The notes under the pieces: generated by a model
Databases searched by the model: none
What the model was told of the DNA's origin: nothing
What the model saw: only the letters and a program-made list of their open reading frames with translations
Shown: piece after piece, positions 44,143 to 54,682 of the stretch
How the letters are laid out: each line of letters opens with the position of its first letter
How positions within the stretch are numbered: the first letter of the stretch is position 1
Source of the DNA: Clostridiaceae bacterium
GTDB lineage: Bacteria; Bacillota; Clostridia; Oscillospirales; Butyricicoccaceae
DNA length: 64,000 nt
Assembly (NCBI GenBank): GCA_018383195.1
Contig: JAGZOP010000010.1
Location: forward strand, 8,351-72,350
Reading direction: 5' to 3'
Program-made: the position numbers and the translations under genes

Positions 44143-44580
44143 GTGAAAGAAGTCACCATTTATACCGACGGCGCGTGCTCGGGCAATCCGGGACCGGGCG
44201 GCTGGGGCGCCATTCTGCAATACGGCGCGCATGAAAAGGAAATTTCGGGCGGCGACCCGATGACCACCAACAACCGGATGGAACTTTTGGGCGTAATTTC
44301 CGCACTCGAACTGCTCAAGGAGCCGTGCCGCGTGGAACTGTATTCGGATTCCAAATACGTCATTGACGGCATTACAAAAGGGTGGGCAAAGGGCTGGCGT
44401 GCCCGCGGCTGGAAGAAAGCCGACAAATCTCCGGCAAAAAATCCGGAACTTTGGGGGCGTTTGCTCGACCTGCTCGACCTGCATACCGTGACATTTCACT
44501 GGGTCAAGGGGCATGCGGAAAATCCCTATAACAACCGCTGCGACGAGCTTGCCGTCGGAGAATGGAAAAAATTAAAATAA
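44143..44580 (+). CDS. rnhA: Ribonuclease HI
   Basis: A 145-residue enzyme that cuts the RNA strand of RNA-DNA hybrids. All four catalytic acidic residues are present: Asp9 (YTDGACSGNPGPGG), Glu47 (NRMELL), Asp69 (YSDSKYV) and a C-terminal Asp (NNRCDELA); the catalytic His is in VKGHAENPYN. The basic protrusion (KGWRARGWKKADK) is intact. Start codon GTG at 44143 follows TTAGGAG. Confidence 0.95.
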   Translation: MKEVTIYTDGACSGNPGPGGWGAILQYGAHEKEISGGDPMTTNNRMELLGVISALELLKEPCRVELYSDSKYVIDGITKGWAKGWRARGWKKADKSPAKNPELWGRLLDLLDLHTVTFHWVKGHAENPYNNRCDELAVGEWKKLK

Positions 44581-44618
44581 AAATATCCCGCTCGGCGCAT
44601 ACCGTGCGGGATATTTTC
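44581..44618. terminator. Bidirectional terminator
   Basis: Stem AAATATCCCGC / GCGGGATATTT with a 14-base loop, between the convergent rnhA and membrane protein genes. Confidence 0.8.
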
Positions 44619-44621
44619 TTT

Positions 44622-45467
44622 TTACTGAAGTTTTCCTTTTCTCAGACGGGTAATCATCTCGTCGTTTGTAAAGGTGTCCTTGACCGTCACCTTGGTGCCT
44701 GCCGGAATGACAAATTCGGTCACGCCATAGTGGTCATCGCCTGTTTTGCCCCAGTCATAGGTGTAGCCGAGACGTGTCCACGGATGCGGATTTTCAAAAT
44801 AATTTGCTGTAACCTGCCCATTGAACCAGCTGATGAAATCCTGATCTACCGTTTCCTCAAATGCAAGCGACATTTTTTTGAGCTGTGCATCCGGCTGATA
44901 TGCTGCGCGCAGCACACGCTCGGGCGTCACGGATACAAGCACAAAGGTCGAACCCTTCGCATTTTCCGGCAAACCAAGCATCTGCCGGATGCGCGCATCC
45001 TTGCTGTTTTTGAGCACATCCTTGTTGGCAGCGCCCCACGAGGCAAGTTCCAGATCGGCATACGCCCATGTATATTCCTCGAGCGTCAGCTGATCGTCTT
45101 TTTTAAACTCTTCTGCCGCCTGATCGGTCCAGAATACCAGCTGCACCCGATCATTTTCCTCATCGTAGGTTACGCGACCATCCTCTTTGACCAAACAGAC
45201 CAAATCGTGGATCTCGTCCTGCTCTGCCTGCAGCGCATCGACAACCGCTTCCTCATAGGTTATCATTTCCGCTTTGATCTTATCCTGTTCGCTTTGCTTT
45301 GCCTTTTCGTTGGCATGGATTTTGCTTGATACCGTGTGCACCAGTACGCCGCTGAGCACCATCAGCACCAGTACAATAATCATCGGAAGCCGCCAGTGGA
45401 ACAACACCCGCTGCCAGCCCTTCTGCTGTTTTCTCGGCCGGCGGCGCGGCGTTTCATTGTTTGCCAT
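44622..45467 (-). CDS. Single-helix membrane protein with outer domain, unknown
   Basis: A 281-residue protein. The N-terminus is very basic (RRRPRKQQKGWQRVLFHWR), followed by one helix (MIIVLVLMVLSGVLVHTV), a short coiled coil (KAKQSEQDKIKAEM) and an outer domain with a FVIPAGTKVTVKD stretch. No family recognised. It lies nine bases after the SDR gene on the same strand and may be part of that operon. Confidence 0.72.
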   Translation of the reverse strand: MANNETPRRRPRKQQKGWQRVLFHWRLPMIIVLVLMVLSGVLVHTVSSKIHANEKAKQSEQDKIKAEMITYEEAVVDALQAEQDEIHDLVCLVKEDGRVTYDEENDRVQLVFWTDQAAEEFKKDDQLTLEEYTWAYADLELASWGAANKDVLKNSKDARIRQMLGLPENAKGSTFVLVSVTPERVLRAAYQPDAQLKKMSLAFEETVDQDFISWFNGQVTANYFENPHPWTRLGYTYDWGKTGDDHYGVTEFVIPAGTKVTVKDTFTNDEMITRLRKGKLQ

Positions 45468-45476
45468 ATCGTATCC

Positions 45477-46226
45477 CTATCCCTTTCTCTGCTGTATGTG
45501 GTAAGCAATTCTGGTCACCAGTGTTTCCGGTGCAAGACGGCGTGCCGCAAGCGCAAGGCGCATCCCCATTCCAGGTACAATCACACCTTTTCCTGCAAGC
45601 AGACCGTCAATTCCATATCGGGCAGCTTCCTCCGCTGAAATCCCGCCGATTGAGAATTTTACATCCGCCACCTCGTTAAATTCGGTATTCACCGGTCCGG
45701 GGCACAGTGCGGCAATCTGCACGCGGCTATGTTCCTGCCGCAACTCTTCCCGGATTGCCTGTGTCAGCCGCAGCACATAATTCTTGGTCGCATAATACGT
45801 TGCCATGAGCGGTCCCGCCATAAACCCTGCCGAGGACGCCACATTCAAAATATATCCGCGGTTGCGTGCCCGAAAATCCCGCAAAAACAGCTTGGTCAGC
45901 ACATGCACAGCAACAATGTTGGTCTGGATCATTTCCAGCTCTCTATCCAAATCAGTTTCCGCAAACTGCCCAAAAAGTCCAAATCCCGCATTGTTGATGA
46001 CAATTTCCACGTCATCCCCACGTGCAGCCTCATAAACCAGACGGCACTGGCGCACGCTCGAAACATCAGCGGCTAAAATTTTGCAGCGCACCGGCAATTC
46101 TGCGGCAAGTTCTTTCAAGCGTTCTTCCCGCCGTGCAATCAGCGTCAAATCATACCCGCGTGCCGCTAAAATCCGCGCCATTTCCCTGCCGATTCCAGCC
46201 GACGCGCCGGTAATGACAGCTCTCAT
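45477..46226 (-). CDS. Short-chain dehydrogenase/reductase (SDR)
   Basis: A 249-residue classical SDR of the DltE/YdfG-like group: cofactor motif TGASAGIG (residues 6-13), Arg33-Arg34 suggesting NADPH, NNAG near residue 80, catalytic Ser (ASSAGF) and YYATK (Tyr, Lys), and PGPVNTEF. Substrate unknown. Its ATG overlaps the TGA of the small Cys-rich gene (ATGA), and an AAAGGAGG site lies inside that upstream gene. Confidence 0.92.
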   Translation of the reverse strand: MRAVITGASAGIGREMARILAARGYDLTLIARREERLKELAAELPVRCKILAADVSSVRQCRLVYEAARGDDVEIVINNAGFGLFGQFAETDLDRELEMIQTNIVAVHVLTKLFLRDFRARNRGYILNVASSAGFMAGPLMATYYATKNYVLRLTQAIREELRQEHSRVQIAALCPGPVNTEFNEVADVKFSIGGISAEEAARYGIDGLLAGKGVIVPGMGMRLALAARRLAPETLVTRIAYHIQQRKG

Positions 46227-46375
46227 TCGCGTTCCTCCTTTTTACAGCTACATGCCATCCCGCATCCTGCGCAGCCGCCGCAGCAGCCTTTGCCGCTGGC
46301 TTTTTGCCGCCGTAAATACCGAACGGATAATATTACTCCAAGTATAACCAATCCAACGACAATATAATCAATCAT
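46223..46375 (-). CDS. FeoB-associated-type Cys-rich membrane protein
   Basis: A 50-residue protein: N-terminal helix (MIDYIVVGLVILGVILSVRY), a basic turn (LRRQK), then a Cys-rich tail with CCGGCAGCG and CSC. This is the layout of the small FeoB-associated Cys-rich membrane family, which normally accompanies ferrous iron transporter genes. No feoA or feoB is visible here. An AAAAGGATG site precedes the ATG at 46375. Stop and the next start overlap, so it is the first gene of an operon with the SDR. Confidence 0.78.
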   Translation of the reverse strand: MIDYIVVGLVILGVILSVRYLRRQKASGKGCCGGCAGCGMACSCKKEERE

Positions 46376-46547
46376 AAACGGTCATCCTTTTTTCATTTAG
46401 TGTAGCATCTTCGTTCATTTCTGTCAATCTGCGTGCCCGAAAGTCCTTCCGGATTGTTGAAAGTGTATGGAATATTTCCCTGTTTTTATTTTGTTTCCAT
46501 ATCCGATATTTTAACCGAAATGTGACGTTTTATCTGCCGGATTGCGG

Positions 46548-46576
46548 TTGACTTTACCTGTCTGTTCCAGTACCAT
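46548..46576 (+). promoter_or_regulatory. SigA-type promoter of the L,D-transpeptidase gene
   Basis: -35 TTGACT (46548-46553), 17-base spacer, -10 TACCAT (46571-46576). Confidence 0.65.
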
Positions 46577-46628
46577 AAAGATATTGACGGAACAGTCCCG
46601 GACTGCTCCGGGAAAAGAGGGGGAACGC

Positions 46629-48767
46629 ATGTTGAAAAAGACTCTATTTCGGATGTTATCTGTATTCTGTGCCGCTTCACTGCTGACCAATCCGGCACTT
46701 GCCGCCCATATTCAGGATTATCCTGACGCCGCGGGGCACTGGGCATATGATGCGCTCAGCCATGCGGTCGAAGATGAACTGCTCTACGGTGACGAGCAGG
46801 GACGCCTGCTGCCCAGCGGCAGCCTGACCGTGGCGCAGATGACCGCAATTTTAAACCGTGTGCTCGGCGTGTCCAATACCGACCGTGCTTATCCCGGTAC
46901 CCCGGACGGGCAATGGTACTCTCTGGATGCCGCCAAGGGCGCGTCGCTCGGCATTCTGCCCATGGACGGCTCGCTCACGCTGACTGCAAACGCCGCCCGT
47001 GCCGAAGTTTTTCAGGCGCTTGCCGCAGCTTTTGGTCTGGAAGAAGCCGCCCCGGATGAAAGTGTGCTCGACCAGTTCTCCGATGTGAGCATGCTCACAC
47101 CGCAGCAGCGCCGCGCCGCCGCCGTGCTTGTGCGGGACGGCATTGTTTCCGGTGCGCAGGATGGTTCTTTGCAGGCTTCCCGCGGCATAACCCGCGCCGA
47201 ATTTGTGTCGCTCATTTACCGCATATGCAGCGGCAGCTATCTGCCCTCTTTTTCTGATGCATCCGCACCTCTGGAATCCGAAGCCCCAGAGACCGGCTCC
47301 ACGGATTCCCCGGACACTGAGAATTTAGAAACGCCTGAATCTGATACACCCATTCCCGAAACGCCCGAACCGGAACCCCCTGTGCAGCCTGCCGTTTCGT
47401 TTTACACCGCAATGCCGCAGCCGGGCGACCCGCTCGCCAAACGTGTCGTGCTGCGCGGGGAAAATATGGCGGCTCCGTTTACCGAGGGCGAACCGGTTTC
47501 CATTGACCGTTTGGTACTCGCCACCACGGGCAGTGACCTGACGATGGAAAAAAGGTCCGGAAACACCTTTGGAACCATTGCAATCGGCGGCGGCACCGGA
47601 GCGGTGTCCCTCAACGGCAATCTGACCTCCTCAGTCGAAGTGACCGGTTCGGGGCGCACCGTATCCCTGTCCGGCATGACGCTCGATACGCTGATTGTCA
47701 GCGGCACGGATAATACGATCACAATCGATGAAACCACCAAAATCGACACTCTGCACGTGCAGCCGGGCGCGTCGAACAACTCGTTCACCGTAGATGGCTC
47801 GGTAAAAACCGCGAACCTACACGGAAACCGCACCAAGCTTGCAGGTGCAGGCCGCGCGGATACGGTAGAAATAAGCGGCAAACACTGTACCACCGAACTT
47901 TCTTCCGGCACGGTAACCGACAATTCCGACAGCGGTTTGGATTCGATTCAAATGACGGTCGAAGCACCGAAGGTTGCTCCCGGCGGGCAGCTGACCGCAA
48001 CCGTAACCATCACTGGTGCAGATAAGGCGCGAACCTGCACCGCACAGTGGTATCTGGATGGAAAACCGGAAGAAAACTTTATCAATCCGGCATTTGAAGT
48101 ACAGGAGGGCAGTACCTCTTCCTATCGTCGCACGCTGGAATTCACCCGCGATATGCCGCTTACGCATACGATTGGCTTTGTGCTGACCTATCAGAATCCC
48201 GTGACCGGCGAAACCGAAAAGAAAATCGCAGGCGCGGAAGCGCAGATCGAAAACTATCCGCCAAGCCATTATCTGCCGTCCCCAGAGGAAGTGCTTGCCA
48301 AGGTGCATTCCACCTATCGAAAGGACAACACGGACTATACGCCCGAGGAAAAAACGGTATTTGTCAACGCAAAAGGCTATTCCAGTCCCACGCCGTATCT
48401 GCTGTGGGTCAGCCGCTCGGCGCAGAAGGTCAATGTCTTTGAGGGCAGCAAAGAAAACTGGGAGCTGATTCATGAATTTGACTGTGCGACCGGCGCGCCG
48501 GGCAGTTCAACGCCGGTCGGGGTAACCTATGTCACCTATAAGCAAACCAACTGGACAACCAGTAGCTATACCTGCCGGCCGATTGTGCGGTTCTATCCGA
48601 ATACCGGCTATGCGTTCCACTCTCGGCTATACTATCCGGGCACGGACAAGGTGAAGGACCCCTCGATGGGATTCCCTGTTTCGCATGGCTGCGTGCGCAT
48701 GATGGACGAAGGAATCTACTGGCTCTATGACAACGTTCCGACAAAAACGACCGTCGTGATTTTTTGA
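46629..48767 (+). CDS. SLH-anchored L,D-transpeptidase
   Basis: A 712-residue secreted cell-wall enzyme. Signal peptide (residues 1-26), S-layer homology repeats (about 28-210, DYPDAAGHWAYDALSHAVE and two more), a Glu/Pro/Thr linker (about 215-265), a repetitive beta-rich region with Gly/Ser/Thr turns (about 290-435), an Ig-like domain (about 440-540) and a C-terminal YkuD domain. The catalytic motif SHGCVRM is at residues 685-691 (Cys688). It forms 3-3 peptidoglycan cross-links or attaches proteins. The SLH part binds secondary wall polymer. ATG at 46629 follows GAGGGGG. Confidence 0.9.
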   Translation: MLKKTLFRMLSVFCAASLLTNPALAAHIQDYPDAAGHWAYDALSHAVEDELLYGDEQGRLLPSGSLTVAQMTAILNRVLGVSNTDRAYPGTPDGQWYSLDAAKGASLGILPMDGSLTLTANAARAEVFQALAAAFGLEEAAPDESVLDQFSDVSMLTPQQRRAAAVLVRDGIVSGAQDGSLQASRGITRAEFVSLIYRICSGSYLPSFSDASAPLESEAPETGSTDSPDTENLETPESDTPIPETPEPEPPVQPAVSFYTAMPQPGDPLAKRVVLRGENMAAPFTEGEPVSIDRLVLATTGSDLTMEKRSGNTFGTIAIGGGTGAVSLNGNLTSSVEVTGSGRTVSLSGMTLDTLIVSGTDNTITIDETTKIDTLHVQPGASNNSFTVDGSVKTANLHGNRTKLAGAGRADTVEISGKHCTTELSSGTVTDNSDSGLDSIQMTVEAPKVAPGGQLTATVTITGADKARTCTAQWYLDGKPEENFINPAFEVQEGSTSSYRRTLEFTRDMPLTHTIGFVLTYQNPVTGETEKKIAGAEAQIENYPPSHYLPSPEEVLAKVHSTYRKDNTDYTPEEKTVFVNAKGYSSPTPYLLWVSRSAQKVNVFEGSKENWELIHEFDCATGAPGSSTPVGVTYVTYKQTNWTTSSYTCRPIVRFYPNTGYAFHSRLYYPGTDKVKDPSMGFPVSHGCVRMMDEGIYWLYDNVPTKTTVVIF

Positions 48768-48816
48768 TTGCTACATAAAATCGGAACGCATTCTCCGCGG
48801 ACAGGTACGTGCCACC

Positions 48817-48856
48817 AAAAGAGGGCAAGGGAACCCAGGTTCCCTTGCCCTCTTTT
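48817..48856 (+). terminator. Terminator of the L,D-transpeptidase gene (arm A hairpin)
   Basis: 18-bp stem AAAAGAGGGCAAGGGAAC / GTTCCCTTGCCCTCTTTT with loop CCAG. Confidence 0.85.
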
Positions 48857-49331
48857 GAAATCTCCCCATCCCTCCTGACCAGACCTACGCATTTTCACAG
48901 AAAATGCTACCCGGTCATGCGGCTCGTGCGCAGGTACGCGCAAATAGTTTTCCGTTTTGGTTGAATGCCGCGCACAGACGCGGATGCGAGCCGCTATTTT
49001 GAGGGTACGTGCCGCGCAGGGGTGCCAGCCGATTTGCGTGTGCAGCTTTTTGCCGCTGGTCGCTGGGGCGCGCTGTGGGTTGGCTCACACCAGCGGCGAG
49101 CGGCACGAAGCTTCTGAACCGCCTAACCGACGGGCTACGCCTAAAAACAAGCCCCCGGCTTGTTTTTTAACGGCTGCGCCCCTTTCCATAGCGGCTCGTA
49201 TAGGCGTCTGCACGGAATATTTTCACAAAACGGAAAATCTATTTTCTCGTAAATCCATACCCTCTGGATGGCGGGGTAGCTTTTTTCGGAGAAAAAAGCG
49301 TGAGCCTGGCGTGAGGAGGAGAGGATGATTC

Positions 49332-49371
49332 AAAAAGAAGGAGAGGAACCTCGGTTCCTCTCCTTCTTTTT
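49332..49371. terminator. Terminator of gyrA (arm B hairpin), bidirectional
   Basis: Stem AAAAGAAGGAGAGGAAC / GTTCCTCTCCTTCTTTT with loop CTCG. T-run on both strands. Confidence 0.85.
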
Positions 49372-49457
49372 ACATAGCAAAGCAAACGGCAGGGTACAGC
49401 CATCCGTTGTATCGGAAGCAACGATAGGGTGTCCATTCCCAAAGCAGCAAAAAATTC

Positions 49458-52001
49458 TTATTCCTCGGAAACCTCCTCGGTTTCCTCTTCGTGGTCGGTA
49501 CGGACAATCGAAATAACCTTGACATCCTCTGCAATACGCATCACAATTACGCCCTGGCTGCCTCTGCCGCACTCACGAATCTGTCCAACCGGAGTACGGA
49601 TAATCACGCCGTCATCGGTGATAATCATGACATCATTTTCTGCGTCAACCACTACTGCGCCTGCAACCAAACCGGTCTTTTCGGTCAGATTGTGCAGCAT
49701 CACACCGCTGCCGCCGCGATGATGCACGCTGAACTCTTCAACCGGCGTACATTTGCCGTAACCGTTTTCAGTAATGGACAGCACCTGTGCGCCCTTACGC
49801 GCACGCGCCGCACTCACGACATAATCGCCCTCTGCGAGACGAATGCCGCGCACGCCGACCGCAGTACGACCCATTGCACGGACTTCCTTTTCCGCAAACG
49901 TAATTGCCTTGCCCTCGTGGGTAGCAATCAGAATGTTCTCATTGCCGTCTGTCAGGCGTACATCTACAACAACGTCGCCCTCATTCAGACCGAGTGCACG
50001 CAGACCTCCGCGCCGGATATTCTGCAAATCGCTGAGCAAAATGCGCTTAATTACGCCCATTCGCGTGACAAAGACCATATATTTATCGTCCGAGAACTCT
50101 CGAATCGGGAACATGGCGGTAACCTTTTCCTCGGGATCAAGTTCCAACAAATTGACAATATTGGTTCCCTTTGCTGCACGGCCGGCTTCGGGCACCTGAT
50201 AACCCTTGAGCTTGTAGACCTTACCCTGCGTGGTAAAGAACAGCAGCGTATCATGCGTAGATGCAGTAAACAGTCCGCGGGTAAAGTCCTCCTCGCGCGT
50301 AGTCATGGCGTTGACGCCGCGTCCGCCGCGATTCTGTGCACGGTATGCCGAGGTCGGGATGCGCTTGATGTAATTGAAATGGGTGAGGGTATAGGTGCAG
50401 TCCTCTTCCTCAATGAGATCTTCAATATCGATTTCATCCGCTACATTGGCAATTTCCGTGCGGCGCTCGTCGCCATAAGCGTTTTTGATCTCCAAAAGTT
50501 CTTTTTTGACCACCTCGAGCATATTGTGATCGCTCGACAGAATCTCCATAAATCCGGCAATCTTTCCTTCCAGTTCCGCATACTCCTCGTTGAGTTTCTG
50601 CTGCTCCAGACCGGACAGACGGCCAAGACGCATATCGACAATCGCCTGTGCCTGTGTTTCATCCAGATGGAATTCATAGTGTTCGGAACCGTCTACAATG
50701 CCGAGCAGGGCAATCTGGTCAATCCAGAACGGTTCTTTGCACAGATTTTCTTTTGCCTCTGCCTCGTTTTTGGAAGCGCGGATGATGGCAATGATGCGGT
50801 CGATGTTGTCCCCATCGGTCGCAACCTTGAGACCTTCCAGAATGTGCGCACGCGCCTGTGCCTTGGCAAGGTCGAAACGGGTACGGCGGGCAACCACACT
50901 TTTCTGGAAATCTACGTAATAATCAATAATCTCACGCAGGCTGAGCACACGCGGCTGCACCTTGTCCGGATTGGACGGAGTGGGCACGAGCGCGAGCATA
51001 ATCATCGAGCAGGTATCCTGCATCTGGGTATAGTTATAGAGCTGGTTGAGCACCACCTGCGCGTTGGCATCGCGCTTGATCTCGATGACGATACGCATGC
51101 CCTCACGGGAGGATTCGTCGCGCAGCCCGGAAATCCCGTCCACACGCTTGTCCTTCACAAGATTTGCAATCGACTCGACCAGACGCGCCTTGTTGACCAT
51201 GTAAGGAATCTCGGTGACAATAATCTGGCTGCGTCCGTTTGCGGTTTCTTCAATTTCGCAGCGCGCACGCACCTTAACCTTGCCTCTGCCGGTCGCATAC
51301 GCCGAGCGGATGCCGCTACGGCCCATGATAATGCCGCCGGTCGGGAAGTCCGGACCCTTGACAATCGCGCACAGCTCGTCAAACTCCGCTTCCGGATGGT
51401 CAATTACATGGCAGACACCGTCAATAACCTCACAGAGGTTGTGCGGCGGGATATTGGTCGCCATACCGACCGCGATGCCGTTCGAGCCGTTGACGAGCAG
51501 GCAGGGGAAGCGGGAGGGCAGCACGACCGGCTCCTTACGCTCCTCGTCGAAGTTCGGCATGAAGTTGACCGTATCTTTCTTGATATCGGACAGCATGGCG
51601 TTTGAAATTTTCGCCATACGTGCCTCGGTGTAACGGTAAGCTGCCGGGGGGTCGCCGTCGATGGAACCGAAGTTGCCGTGACCGTCAATCAGGGGGTAAC
51701 GCAGCGAGAAAGGCTGCGCCATGCGCACGAGCGCGTCGTAAACCGAGGCATCGCCGTGCGGATGATACCGACCGAGCACGTTGCCGACTGCGGTTGCACA
51801 TTTACGGTATGGCTTGTCGCTCGTCAGACCGTCCTCGAACATGGCGTACAGGATACGGCGGTGTACCGGCTTCAGACCGTCGCGCACATCAGGCAGCGCA
51901 CGTCCAACGATGACGCTCATCGCGTAGTCGATATAGGATTTTCGCATTTCCCGGTCCAGATCGACCGGGAGAATCTTTTGATTTTCGTATTCTTGACTCA
52001 A
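49458..52001 (-). CDS. gyrA: DNA gyrase subunit A
   Basis: An 847-residue type II topoisomerase subunit. DGLKPVHRRILYAM begins the breakage domain and AAYRYTEARM carries the catalytic Tyr. In the quinolone-determining region the sequence is HPHGDASVYDALVRMAQ, giving Ala at the E. coli Ser83 position. The C-terminal beta-pinwheel includes QNRGGRGVNAM, a GyrA-box-like stretch, followed by an acidic tail. The start is TTG at 52001 behind TTGGAGGGA; the frame continues upstream through repeat DNA but no ATG there has a ribosome binding site. It is the last gene of the dnaA-side block. Confidence 0.96.
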   Translation of the reverse strand: MSQEYENQKILPVDLDREMRKSYIDYAMSVIVGRALPDVRDGLKPVHRRILYAMFEDGLTSDKPYRKCATAVGNVLGRYHPHGDASVYDALVRMAQPFSLRYPLIDGHGNFGSIDGDPPAAYRYTEARMAKISNAMLSDIKKDTVNFMPNFDEERKEPVVLPSRFPCLLVNGSNGIAVGMATNIPPHNLCEVIDGVCHVIDHPEAEFDELCAIVKGPDFPTGGIIMGRSGIRSAYATGRGKVKVRARCEIEETANGRSQIIVTEIPYMVNKARLVESIANLVKDKRVDGISGLRDESSREGMRIVIEIKRDANAQVVLNQLYNYTQMQDTCSMIMLALVPTPSNPDKVQPRVLSLREIIDYYVDFQKSVVARRTRFDLAKAQARAHILEGLKVATDGDNIDRIIAIIRASKNEAEAKENLCKEPFWIDQIALLGIVDGSEHYEFHLDETQAQAIVDMRLGRLSGLEQQKLNEEYAELEGKIAGFMEILSSDHNMLEVVKKELLEIKNAYGDERRTEIANVADEIDIEDLIEEEDCTYTLTHFNYIKRIPTSAYRAQNRGGRGVNAMTTREEDFTRGLFTASTHDTLLFFTTQGKVYKLKGYQVPEAGRAAKGTNIVNLLELDPEEKVTAMFPIREFSDDKYMVFVTRMGVIKRILLSDLQNIRRGGLRALGLNEGDVVVDVRLTDGNENILIATHEGKAITFAEKEVRAMGRTAVGVRGIRLAEGDYVVSAARARKGAQVLSITENGYGKCTPVEEFSVHHRGGSGVMLHNLTEKTGLVAGAVVVDAENDVMIITDDGVIIRTPVGQIRECGRGSQGVIVMRIAEDVKVISIVRTDHEEETEEVSEE

Positions 52002-52020
52002 TGTATTCCCTCCAAAAACG

Positions 52021-52174
52021 AGAGGCAAAATAGAAAGTGAAATGTGAAGATTGGAGAGTGAAGATCTTCCGCTTTCCTCTCTATTCTTGATTTTATACCA
52101 GTGAAATTGGAACACCGGATCAGCTGAGCAGAAAAAAGTTTCTCAACTCTCAACTCTTCACTCTCAACTCTCTA
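52021..52174. repeat. Heptad repeat element, copy R4 (gyrB-gyrA gap)
   Basis: Purine part GGAGAGTGAAG near 52052 and a pyrimidine tail with CAACTCT, CAACTCT, TCACTCT, CAACTCT units at about 52139-52173. It lacks the perfect GC palindrome of R2 and R3. Confidence 0.6.
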
Positions 52175-54133
<1,959 letters not shown>

Positions 54134-54282
54134 ATACCGTTCCTTTACTTCGCGCGCGCCGCAGCGCGCAGATCATCCAGAAAAACCCGCATGGGTCTTT
54201 ACACAAACCGACGGCAGACACGCCCACCGGCTGTGCTGCCATCGGAATACTCGCTCAAAGCCGCAATTTCACGCGGAAAAGC

Positions 54283-54540
54283 TCACAGTTTCCCCTCCTC
54301 GGCACGCTTTTGCAGCGTGCGGGAGGAAATTTGAGAAATGTACAGAATTTCGCCCAGCGCACCCATACACAGCACTGCCGATTTGGGCAGATCATCGCAC
54401 AGATCGACCACGCGCCCCTCACGGGTGAGCCGTTCGAGCAAAAGGCGGGTTCGTCCGGACGCAGTTGCCGTGTCCATATCGAAGATACAGACAATCGACC
54501 GCACCGGCACCATATAGTCTTGTCCGATATGCACATACAT
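54283..54540 (-). CDS. remB: Extracellular matrix regulator RemB-like (DUF370)
   Basis: An 85-residue protein at the same place as Bacillus subtilis yaaB/remB, between recF and gyrB. MYVHIGQDYMVPVRSIVCIFDMDTAT is the DUF370 hallmark. RemA/RemB proteins are DNA-binding regulators of matrix and osmolyte genes in Bacillus; the role in Clostridia is not established. I chose the ATG at 54540 behind GCGGAGG instead of the ORF start at 54576. Confidence 0.82.
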   Translation of the reverse strand: MYVHIGQDYMVPVRSIVCIFDMDTATASGRTRLLLERLTREGRVVDLCDDLPKSAVLCMGALGEILYISQISSRTLQKRAEEGKL

Positions 54541-54682
54541 GGTTCTGCATCCTCCGCTGTTTCCAACACATTTCATTTGCTAATATTATATCACTTTTGA
54601 GCGGTTTTGTCTGCCAAAAATCAAATATTTCCGCTGATAAAATGTACAATCGCAACGAAAAATCCACGGAAATTCTGTTCAT

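Larger units (their letters stand above)
48817..49371. repeat. Long imperfect inverted repeat with matching hairpins
   Basis: Arm A (48817 to about 49000, plus) and arm B (49371 down to about 49187, minus) align along their whole length. Each begins with a terminator-like hairpin (GAGGGCAAGGGAAC in A, GAAGGAGAGGAAC in B), followed by a second hairpin (GCATTTT/AAAATGC at 48889-48907; GCTTTTTT/AAAAAAGC at 49279-49299), TTTTCCGTTTTG and GAGCCGCTAT. Confidence 0.75.
48768..49457. other. Long intergenic region between the L,D-transpeptidase gene and gyrA
   Basis: About 690 bases without a credible gene. Nearly all of it is the inverted repeat described at 48817-49371. The centre (about 49000-49140) is GC-rich and shows no open frame of note. 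An additional terminator-like hairpin AAACAAGC/GCTTGTTT lies at 49143-49168. Confidence 0.7.

Noticed and set aside
49491..51605. 704-codon plus-strand frame opposite gyrA
   Set aside because: Shadow of gyrA: no ribosome binding site, no recognisable domain, and strong gyrA evidence on the other strand.
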